From positions 13,697,834 through 13,761,833 of the forward strand of contig CATQJL010000001.1 in the NCBI GenBank assembly GCA_958299035.1: a stretch of DNA of 64,000 nt. Reading direction: 5' to 3'. Positions within the stretch are counted from its first letter, which is position 1; each line of letters starts with the position of its first letter. The DNA comes from Cylicocyclus nassatus (Eukaryota; Nematoda; Chromadorea; Rhabditida; Strongylidae). The notes under the pieces are model-generated. The model did not search any database, was not told the DNA's origin, and worked only from the letters and a program-made list of their open reading frames with translations. Shown here in pieces: positions 49,001 to 59,600 of this stretch. A program made the position numbers and the translations under genes.

Positions 49001-50330
49001 TTGCTATGTGTATCTTTTGCAAGCAGGAGACCTAATCATAAAATCAAAAATGAAACGGGAAAAAATAGCATTATCAAGAATCTGGGAGATGTATCGTGAA
49101 CGGGTAAAGGGTGTAAAGGTAAGGGGAATAACTGGAGGCATTAACGTCATAAAACATTCTATATTTTCACACAAATCTTTACTTTCGATATTCTTCCCGT
49201 ACTCCCCTGCCCCTACCCTTCCTCCAATTTAAAATGAGCAGAAGTTTTTAAATAACGAAAAATTCGATATCGGAATACAAGAATTTTTCGTCCTCAACAC
49301 TTTGAACTCTCACAAATTCAAACAGAGCTATATTATGCAAGAATTTCCCTTTCAAATAGTCAAAATCTTTCAAAAATTCAATGTAGTTCTAAAATCCTTA
49401 TATGTTGTTTTTTTCACACAAGAAAAAACTTGCGTGGCTGCCAGAAATATAATAGCAAGAATTTCCAGTAAAATCCGTACACTCATAAAAGCCTACAATT
49501 TTACAACTCTTCCCCCCCCCCCTCTCCAGAAAAAACTGTTGTCTAGCTTTCAATAGCCTCCAACAACATCAAAAATAAGTTCCATTAATGTTTTTCATCG
49601 ACCAAAGCTCATCTCCCGATGTACATCGTTGTCAAGAGTAAACGACCGCTCGTTGATGGGTCTGTTGAGAGCCCAATTCCGGGCGATGTTCTTTGTTTGA
49701 AAAGTATCTTCAAGTGTTTTTTTTTGTGCCGAGGGATAAGGGAATGGCCATTGTTTTGTTTATGACCATATAATAATAGTGAATGAGAGTGCTTGGAATA
49801 TAGTTTTTGAAGTTTCCTTTTTGAAGTTTGAAGATGAAGTTTCCTCAAAAAGGAATAAAGAATGCATAACTTCATTCTTCATTATGTGAAGAATGGAAGA
49901 ATATAACGTAATAAAATACAAAAGGATTATTCTAAGAATAAAGCGTTGGTCTATCAGATGTAGTTTACAGTCAAATCTTTCCCTTAGGCACAAAATTACA
50001 ACTAACCAAAGATAAAAATGCAAAGCGTTGAAATTTCCCATTGCTGTAAAAAGCATTATTCCTTTGATAATGAAAATAAAAAAAATAATAATAAATAAAT
50101 AATAAATAATAAATAATAAAAATTTCCCCCACCCCCTCCAACTCCACCTCATTTTCGTTAGGAACCTTTGTGGTTGTTTATTTGAATCTTGTAAATTCTC
50201 AATGAAAACAATGCACTAATTCTTTAAAATGATATACCAAATGTGACCACCATCGAAGTCCTAAAAAGAGCTCCATCAAAATTCTCATTTTTCTCAGGAC
50301 TACCAATAACTGTTGAAAGAAATTTTTCAG
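46042..50330. other. no supported gene; four poly-C runs
   Basis: Upstream of the globin gene. A possible exon at 49038-49106 (MKREKIALSRIWEMYRER, GTAAGG donor) does not join the globin in phase. An AAT-rich microsatellite lies at 50078-50125. Other frames appear to be chance. Confidence 0.4.
50323..50330 (+). other. probable trans-splice acceptor of the globin gene
   Basis: TTTTTCAG ends 19 bases before the globin ATG, and the globin frame has a stop just upstream (50314). I found no upstream exon that joins in phase. This fits spliced-leader addition, common in nematodes, but a non-coding first exon is equally possible. Confidence 0.4.
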
Positions 50331-50349
50331 CTATTCCGGTCGAATTTTT

Positions 50350-53300
50350 ATGGCTGACCAAGAAGAGGTGGCCAAAATTTGCGAAGAATATCAAAAAGTT
50401 GCTGATAAATATGGACTTTTTGAGCGGATGTTCATTCAATTATTCCTGGTAGGTCAATTTTTCCTTCCTCTAGTTTCTAATTTTTTTATCCGTTCAATTC
50501 CTCTTTTATGGCGCTTATTGTGCTTTACATTTTAGGAAGAAGAAGTCGAACTTTCTGTACATTTTGGGCTTGACAACCTGAAAGAAGATGAGCTGCGTAA
50601 AGATCAACGATTTCGGACACATGTTGGGAAATTTCAACGATTTTTGACGGGTATTATGGAAATGCTGTCCAAAGGTCCCGATCAAGCAGAAAATATTGTG
50701 CAAGTGCTTAGGTGAGTAATTTGAAATGTTTTCTGGCGCTGTTGCTAAGCTGTAAAAAAATTTCCGTTGAATAAGATTTTTTCGATGAAAAAGGCATTCG
50801 GAAAATTTCTGAGATTTTACAAAATTTTCCAGCTTTGGGGAATTTGTAAATTGCTGTATCCGGATTTTTCATGGTTTACTTGGCACAGAGATGGTTTTTC
50901 TGAAGATGTGATTGTAACATCCGGATATTATCTCACGTTTTTGGGTAGCTTTCCTCCTCCCCCCCCCCCCCCCCCCCATTCGACTGCCATAATTTTTACA
51001 GTGAAATGGAAATGTGGCCCCAAATTTGCATACGTAATAAAAAGTGCTTCGAAAATTCGTAATTATTCACGAATTTCCCAGTTTCAGCGGAGCATTAAAT
51101 CACGAGCAAATCCGACCACTTAATTCCAAAGGCGAAAAAATTGTAAAAAATTCCCTAAACAATTTTAATTGTTCTTTATATCATCCCCTAAAGACTCTCC
51201 CCATGATTTGTTCAAAAATCATTGAAAAAAACTGTATCGATTTATCAAATGTCCTCTTTCAGAAAAACAATTATTTGAATGACATGGACCATGTTTATTC
51301 CTTGTTACTCTCAAGAAAGCAGGGTTGTCCTTTTGGGATTCTTCATTCTTCAGTATCTTGCCGTACACTTCGGAAACTTTCCCTTTACTCCCCTCCCCCG
51401 TCCCCCGTCTCCATACTACCCCCCCCCCCTCCACCCGAAATGGCTATTTTTGGAATCGCTACTCTATATGACGTAACATCCTGCTATCGCACACATGTTG
51501 TTCTCGCTTCGGCGAGCTAGTAGTCTACTACCCCCTAGGGATCATTTTCTACACCCCTTGCACAATAATCAATCTCGTAATTTTTCATCGCAAGAAACAG
51601 CAATGCACTTTTCTGTAGTTTTCTGCCCTTGCAAACTGCAAAAGGGCAATATTACGAGATTTGTGAGGAAATAGATGCTTATACCGGAACAAATGTGACT
51701 TGCCTTTCATCGGAAGCGATGCCAAGGGGGCAATAAAGGAAGGACAACATCTTAGGATGGCTTGTTCAAGCTGAGATGTTGCGAATGAAGGGAAGAATTG
51801 GATGACTGTTACAGTAAAACCTTTGAGCAAAAATGCAGAAACGCAAAAATGCAGAATTCCATAGTTGAGCTAACAAAAGTAAATACTTCTCATGTTTACA
51901 ATGACATAGAAAAAATACGCTTTGACTTTAAAACCACATCTTTTTACGGAGCATTTGCAACATCTGTAATTACACACCACACAAGTCATCTCACGGCATG
52001 CATATTCGCACAATTTGCTAATTTGACGAATTATTCTGCTTCCTTTCATTTTTTAGCATGTATAAATTGAAACAGCAAATAACCATTTTCAATTATTTGT
52101 AGCATTAGAACTGTTTTTACGACTGTTAACGAATAGTCGTGAGGTACCGCGCGTAGTGTGCATTCTCCACATTGACATTAAGATCGACTATACTCCCATT
52201 TTCGCTCAAAATTTGTTCCTCCTTTTGTAAACAGAAGTACTAAATGGGAAGGCTAGGTTGGACTACTTACACTCAATCTTACGCGCAATTTTTGGTGCTA
52301 TATTTTATTGCGCTCTATCTAGACGCAGCCAAGAACATTTATCATTTACTGCACTTTCGTGGTTTTTCGGAATCACGCACTTTTGCACAACTGGTAATCA
52401 GTAGTCCGGGCATTTGAGTTAGCATCAAATATCTATACCCCCCCCCCAACCCTTGAGTAATCCAAGGAAATTCAAGTAAAAAAAGGACTGACCTTGCCAA
52501 ATCGGACAAAAGAATCATTCTTTCACCTCCCCCCCCCCCCCTCCCCATTACACCACTAGCAGAACCTCTTTAGATTCTAACAATGAGAAATAAAAAAAGA
52601 ATTGTACAAAATTTTAACGAGGCAAGGTTTTCATCGGACGACCCTCCTTCTAAGATTCTGAGAAATGAAAAAGGAATTGTTCAAAATTTCAAAAAGGCGA
52701 GATTTTCATCGGATGACATTTTTGGTAGAATTCTCAATATAGTTATGATCTTGTTTCCAACAGAGAAGATACTTTCAAGAACATCTATGTGTATATCAAT
52801 GTTGTCTTCGGCGTTCTATCGAAAAAAATTTCCACTCCACACTGTCACTCAATAACCAGCCCAATTTTCAGTTAAAAATTTTGAAATGCGAATTTTCTTA
52901 TTTCACCCCACTCAATTCAGGATCGTCGGTCGACAACACGGAAACGTTCGCTCAATGAGCTTTACAGCCGAAAAGTGGCTCATCTTCAAAAATGTCCTGC
53001 TCTCATTACTTTGTCGTGACTCAACGGTGAGTAATTACTCTATCTGAGCTCTCCGCCAACTCGCGCATGACGCCATCTCCTCACTCATCAATCTTATCCA
53101 CAACCCAATTAATTCGTGACTGCAAGCAATCCATGCTAGCATAACTATTTATAGAGGTTTGAGGGGGTAGATGGGGAGGTGTGGGGAGAAAATACTCGTA
53201 GGCGAGAGGGGTAACATTCATCACACACACTAGCAACTGATCAACTAAGACGAGTCATAATGACGTGCGCATATAAATATTCATAGAGATGTCGTGCTGG

Positions 53301-54530
53301 GATGTACTGATATTTGTGGGTTGCTAAGCCAGGGGAATGTGAGGATTTGAGGGATGTCTGATACCTTTAATACTATATAAGACAAGGGTCAAGTATCATC
53401 AAAAATCTGCCATGATTATCCGGGAAAATCAAATCTGTGGGACGATTAAGTTGGTTTAGTGAAGGATCATAGGCTTGCGGAGTCTACAACTGTTTTTGGA
53501 GAATTCGAATTATTCGTGAAATTTAGGCTTCAGAATTCAAAGACCAAGTGTTCCTTGGATAGAAGTTCTGGGAAGCAAAAATTACAGCAATTTAAATCTT
53601 TATCTGCACCTTCGTAAGCGCCTTAGCTTTTGGAAAATGTCAATTTTGTGGCTCAAATATATAAAAAAAAATTGTGAGACAACCTAATTTTTCTCTGCAA
53701 TTGCTTTGCTATTAAGATGTTGAACTATACTTTCTTCTTATTATCTAAATTCCACACAATGTAGTTCTAAATTCGTTATTTCCAAAGCTTGGAAAGTAAG
53801 AATTCTAATTAGTTCAAGTAAGCTAGATTATATTTAGTTCTTCTAAGGGAGTTAATTGATAAACGTGTTTGGGTTCATAAATCTGGTAAAATTTCAAAAT
53901 GTGCTGATTTGTAACATTTGAACAGATAACAAAAAAAAAGTCCTAAGCTAGACCTCCAACATCAAAAAACTATACTCTTTTCAGGAGAAGGTCTATTCAA
54001 CATGGAGCAAATTTATAAGCTTTGTGATCTACGAAATCAAGGACGCGTATCTCGAGCAGGTAAAAAAATCTTAGCTATTATGGCAAAGTGCAGTTTGCTT
54101 TCCTTAAAACCAAGCCTTGCTTGAAAATAAAACTGCAGCGTAGGAAATGTGAGGAAATTCTCCTTGACATTATCCGAATGAATTTCTTTGGAACAAGGAA
54201 GGTAGAGAGTATGTTGTATGAGGACGTGATCTACAGGTCCATATATTGAACTTAGTCGCGATTTTGAGAAATGCTCATGATTTTTGCAAAGTCTTACCTC
54301 GTAGATCAAAGCTTTGAGATTTTTTTCAAACGCTATGAACCTTAAACTTACAGCAAATTCAAACCACAACGTGTGTTTTCCAAGATTTTGAAATGTAGAT
54401 GTTTTACGATTTGCAGGTCCGACATGCCCGATCATCGTCATGTCCCCATATCGCCGAGTTCTCGGTATTCCGTCGGCCTGATCAAAGGACCAAATCCATA
54501 TGCGCTAAAGAACTTTTACAAAACAAGTAA
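50350..54530 (+). CDS. globin
   Basis: Five exons (50350-50448, 50536-50711, 52921-53026, 53985-54059, 54417-54530) join in phase and encode 189 residues, a heme-binding protein of the globin fold. After an A-helix-like start (EEYQKVADKYGLFERMFIQ), the E helix reads RTHVGKFQRFLTGIM with the distal His at 62. It aligns with myoglobin's HGATVLTALGGIL. The F helix has VGRQHGN with the proximal His at 98. The G and H helices are EKWLIFKNVLL and YSTWSKFISFVIYEIKDAYL. A tail of about 40 residues (RHARSSSCPH...) extends past the H helix. No signal peptide, so it is probably intracellular. Intron 2 (2.2 kb) holds four of the poly-C runs. AATAAA lies at 54700. Substrate (O2, sensing or redox) cannot be told from sequence. 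Confidence 0.88.
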
Positions 54531-56667
54531 CTGCACAATTCCACGGATACGAGTATCTTCTCAATAGCTACGTATTTCTCATACTGTTATATGAATTGTA
54601 CATATCTCATGAAACCTTTGGTAATTTACTGGGGTGGTCTAAATTTCGACTTACTGTATTACTTATTGTATAGAGATCTCAAAAAATGTCTTTAAGAGTA
54701 ATAAACATGACCGTTTGCACTCCCCTGACCATGTCATCTTCTTCAGTTTATGGACCAACATTATAGGCACAGATAGGCAGACCCCCCATTCATTTGTACG
54801 AATCCCACCCCTCCAGTATCATTGTTGATCAATGTTCACTTTGTTCAGAATGTTTTACAAGTAATCCTTTCTATATGCACTGCTTCTGGACTATGTATAC
54901 AGATTTTTTTGAGTGAGTTCAATTGAAATCTTGAGTTTTACAAATATTAAATTCTTTGTGGACCAATTGTATAGTTATAGTGTATATTTGTTGTTGTTGT
55001 GTGATAATATCTGAAGTGAATCAATGAAGGTAATAATATGGAACTCTGACTATGACATTGTTTTAGAAAGCAGAGATTATATTTGAACGTAGCAGCAAAC
55101 GCAAACACACTTCAATTTCTAAATTTTAGATAAGCTTTGTCAATCACTTATACACAGCAGTCGGGAATGAAAAAGCAAAATAAGCTCCTCTCAGGTTTTG
55201 CTGTCTCTACATAGAATACGTGATTCATAACCGATGCTGCATAGCTTGATAACATATGTCCGGTTTGTGACATCTGACTCAAACTTGCTATCTACGTTTA
55301 GCGCCAATTTGGCGACTCCATGTCTAAGATAGAAGCATTCGTCTGACGCGCGAACCACTACTGTACTGCCGCTGGGCGAGTGCTGTATTACATGCTTAAC
55401 TCAGGTCGAGCTTGGAGCTTATTTCAGGATATTCAATTAGTAGTCTCCCCATGACAAGATAACTCAAGAGAAGCCTATGCACGATTGGCTATATTTCTTA
55501 AACCGATGGATGTCAGATGAAAACTTCAAATTTTAGTAGCTAACCCAATAGCAAGAAAACCTTGGTACATCAAACCTAAACCCAATAGCAAGAAAGTCTT
55601 GGTACACCACACTTCGGCTCACCTTGTGAGTCAAAAAGTCCACTGTAACCAATATGTATAAGACACCTGTAAGGGCTTTGTCCGACAGGCAACAAAGAGT
55701 CTCCTCATTGGATTTGGCCGACCGCAGAGCTACATCTAATAGATAATTACTTGGATACTTAGATGGCTCATCCTCACGTGATGTGCGAGCCTCACTACAG
55801 AAGTTTGCAATTTTCCCTGTTTCTCGCTTCGGACTTCCACGATCTTCTTGGTTGTCGTCGATGGCTGCGCGCACGAGTTTTAGGGACAAAAGTCATATCC
55901 AGTAGATTTCTCAGCTGGTCCATCCGTTCCACGAATACGTCTGCACATCTCGTTGGAGGTTTGCTATACTGCTCGAGAAGAGAACGATGTTGTTAGATTA
56001 TAAGCAATCCTTTCAGACGTCAACAGAACACTCGAAGACTATTCGATAAAAAGTTAGTGTGACAGATTTTCAGATTTACAAGAGCAATACTCACCACAGA
56101 TAGAAATGGAATAATGGAATCAGGATATCACTTTACTAGACTACGCCTCCAATGTTATACCATCTTTGTGCAAACAAGCTCGAGGATTCTTGAGACTAGT
56201 GCATCTATCGTCTTCTCTTCTCATTATATGACCGTTCTATTAATGCTCATTGTCATTAATTAACTAATAACAGTGCCGTTGCTGAATTATCAACACGACT
56301 GGTAGCTGCAGAACACGAAGCGGGAGAATCAAGTCCCTGCCAATCAGTAAAGAAACAAACAATGCAACGAAAACTTTATTTTGTGGAAGCCAAGTGACTA
56401 TATACTCTAAAATTTATATAACTAAACTGTACATTTGGAAGAGACCATTACAGGTGCAGCAGAAAGTCAGAATCTTGAAAGACAAACAGAAAGACTCATT
56501 ATTCGACAGTGCAAAGCTATCATGTACGACAATAAGTCGTTGTTTTATACTCACGCGAGATGAGCATAAATTTCCCGTGTTTCGAAAGTCATCGGGCATA
56601 GTGTCCGACCAAATCTCATTCTATGGTGCATATACAGTAAATATATTACATAAGCAATAGCCCACTG
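54531..56667. other. intergenic; one ORF remnant on the minus strand
   Basis: At 55533-56000 (minus) two frames look protein-like in succession: VERMDQLRNLLDMTFVPKTR with an Arg-rich continuation, and then a shifted frame with SNYLLDVALRSAKSNEETL. This may be a frameshifted fragment of a retroelement or lost gene; I cannot identify it. AATAAA for the Kunitz gene lies at 56375-56380 (minus). Confidence 0.35.
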
Positions 56668-59600
56668 TTATCCATTAAACAAATTCCCAAAATTTCCGCC
56701 CAAGTTGTTGAGATCGAAGCCGGTGAATTGTTGGAGGATCTTACCAGCAGCGGCTGCAGCAGCCTAGAAAAAACAATTGAAACTAATTGCGTAATTTGAG
56801 ACACTCAAGTGGCAAATACCTGTTTGCCTTGAGGACCTCCTTGTCGGATAGCCTGGGCATTTTTTAGACCTTGCTGGATGAGTCCAAGTAGGCCAAGGTC
56901 TTCTTCTTCTTTTCCGGCAGTTATGGTTGGGGATGGACCGCCGAGGGCTAGAAAGACAATATGAATCCTTGCCAATTCAAAGAATCAAATTACTCACCAC
57001 TTCCTAATCCAGGGAATGTCCCAAAAGGTCCGCCGTTACCTCCGCCTCCGCCGCCACCCATGAGTCCACCCATGCCACCCATGCCGCCCATACCACCCAT
57101 ACCACCTAATGGTCCCATGCCACCTCCTCCACCACCTCGTCCAGGATGTGGTCTCTGTTTCCCACCAAACATTCCAAGACCCATGGGAGAAGGTGTCGAT
57201 GGTGGCGGTAGCGGGGACCAGCTAGTGGGTGGAGGTGAAGGTGACCAGGTCGTGGACGGCGCCGATGTGGTTGACGGTAGAGGCGGGAATAAAGTGAAAG
57301 GAGCCGGTGTAGATGGAGCAGATGTAGCTGAAAAAGATTATTTGCACTATTACGCAAAAAAGATGCTTTGTAAAAAAAGCGGATTATGAGTTCTCCACTA
57401 TAAAACTATCTTTTTTCATTGAAGAAATTCTCAGAATCTTTTCTATTAGGTTAAACCAAAAGCTCGTTCGCATCAATTTCAGAAAGTTTTACCTTTTCTC
57501 CATTTGTATGATTTTCTCAAAGTTAATTTCAACGAATTAGAAGAAGTACTTACTCCAATAATACCTTGGCAACTCTCAATTAAGCGTAGATTGCAGAAAT
57601 AAAAACTGAAAAGAAAAACATTGAGGTTCGTTGATTCTAAGCAATGTCAAAAAAATCTAAAATTCGCAAATAAAATTGAAAACAGTCACTGACACTAGTT
57701 TTATTAACTAGTTTTATTACCGTCTAGCTGAGCAAAGTTTGCGCTAATCGAGCGTCTTCATAACAAGTAATTTTGGAAAAAACACAAGAATAGAGAACAA
57801 GCTGCAGAATTGGTTTTCTCGCATTTTTCTTGATAAGTTTCATAAAGACGCTCGATCAGCACATATTTTGCTTAGGTATAAAGAGGATACATAAAAATTG
57901 GACAATACTGTTTCAGATTCTAATGAAGTGTCAATGTTTTCCTCTAGTTTTTTACTTTTTCAGATCTCATTCCCGCAACCCAAGCATTATTAGGTTGGCA
58001 CATAAGTTCTGCAACTTATTTTATAACTTTCTCTTTTTATTGTGACGCATTCATTTTTAGGCATAATGTAGATTAGATAGTAGGCTACAAACTCCGCAAA
58101 CAGTTTGATATTCGGCTTCGAACCGGAGGGAATTTGCCTATTTTTCGGAAGCTGGCAAATCCGAAATTTCAAGAGTCGGAAAACCAAAAATAAAGCCGTT
58201 CTCAGTCTGAATCAAATACATCAAGCCGAAACTGCACCCAGATTCTTGTTAGAGGCAGCTTCAATCATCTGAACAGTTTCGGCTTGATTTGTTTGCAGAC
58301 TGAAAACGGCTTTATTTTGGTTTTCCGACCCTTGAAATTCGGATTTGAGCAGCTTCCGAGAAATAGGTAAATTTTCTCCATTTCACTATCAACTACTACC
58401 CTTGTTTGCGCAATTTGTAGTCTACTATCTAATCGAAGTTATGCCCAAAAATGAATGCGTCACAATCAAAAAGAGAACGAAAAAGTTGCAAAACTTATGT
58501 GCCAACCTATTGAAGAGCAGCCAACTACCATCAAAAGTACTATTTCTTCTACTGAAATTGATTTCAGGCAAAACCATGAACACAGATTGATGCGAACACA
58601 CTTTCAGAACCGAAGAGACCAAAGGCTTTACGCTTGGAGAAATACAGTTTTCGAAAGATCTGTCTGGAACATGGTTGTTGCAAAATTTGGGACTACAAGC
58701 ATTATTTTTACGTGTTATTAGTCATCGAAGTAACGATACAATTCTTACGAAAATAGTCCAGATAAAATCAATGTATACTACTCACATCGCCTGCACATGT
58801 CGGCAAGTTTCTCACACGAGTTCATATCGCTGAAGAGATTCGCGTTTGTGTCAGCTGTCGTGCATCCGGGGAACCAGAACTCGTCGCACTGATAGGTTTC
58901 CTGAATAGATGAGGCTGATAAATGTCTTTTTCCAATTTCTCTCAAATAAGCATACTTACCTTGTTATATGTGTACATGACCTTGAAACCACAAAATCGTC
59001 CATCAGGCGGGCCCATGTCACATATATCCATAGGACTGACAACCATCGGTTCTACTAAAACATTGGCTTTCAGTTAGTGCAGAGATATTCCCAAAAATTA
59101 TTTAGGAACTGACATGAATTTGATTTGAGGATGATAATTATAACATTCAACTTTTCCGATTTTCCTTTGAAACAGAAAAGGGGAAATTAAAGTTCTCAGT
59201 AATATTCCATTTGATCGCCGTTCCCTAGAACTTCCCCTGACTCATGAAGTGTAAAGATTATTACATAATCCATAAGCCCGTAATGACAAATGGGTCCTAG
59301 AGATCGTTCCCCGCTACATCATGACTTCTCATTGGAACGATCAAGTCCATGAGAACCAGTTTCTCAGTGAGAACAGTCGTTACACCAACTCATATCACGG
59401 TGATTACACATATACTCTTGTCAATGGCATTTATTGTGTATGCAGAAAGATCGTATAGATGCCATGATCGTAATTCCAGGCACACTCAAAATTAACGCAC
59501 AAAAACGAACTTATTTCCTTATACACTCTATACGCAAAAGCTTTGCAGATAACCTCCTTGTTTTTCTAGAACTGATATATGCGAGTATCCAGCCCATCTC

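Larger units (their letters stand above)
41979..52541 (+). repeat. cluster of poly-C runs
   Basis: Runs of nine or more C on the plus strand start at 41979, 43327, 47296, 47884, 48701, 49512, 50959 (19 bases), 51419, 52438 and 52529. Only one run in this interval is G (42868-42877). Outside it, runs lie at 9282, 29553 and 61010 (C) and at 22043, 22236, 37389 and 40523 (G). Confidence 0.9.

Noticed and set aside
49038..49106. Possible exon MKREKIALSRIWEMYRER upstream of the globin
   Set aside because: It ends in phase 0 at a GTAAGG donor, whereas the globin exon would need phase 2 and has an in-frame stop just upstream.
51044..51520. Longest plus-strand frame in the window (158 codons)
   Set aside because: It lies inside globin intron 2, is Pro/Ser/Leu-rich because of C-rich sequence, and is crossed by a poly-C run.
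57106..57357. Minus frame rich in His, Leu and Arg overlapping the same exon
   Set aside because: It is a shifted frame of that exon. Only the Gly/Met frame joins both neighbours in phase.
56961..57389. 142-codon plus frame with poly-proline
   Set aside because: It is the antisense of the Gly/Met-rich exon of the Kunitz gene, whose splice sites and phases fit the minus strand.
58100..58130. GGTTCGAAGCC, similar to a tRNA B box, on the minus strand
   Set aside because: It sits in the arm of a mariner-tip foldback and no A box or cloverleaf could be drawn around it.
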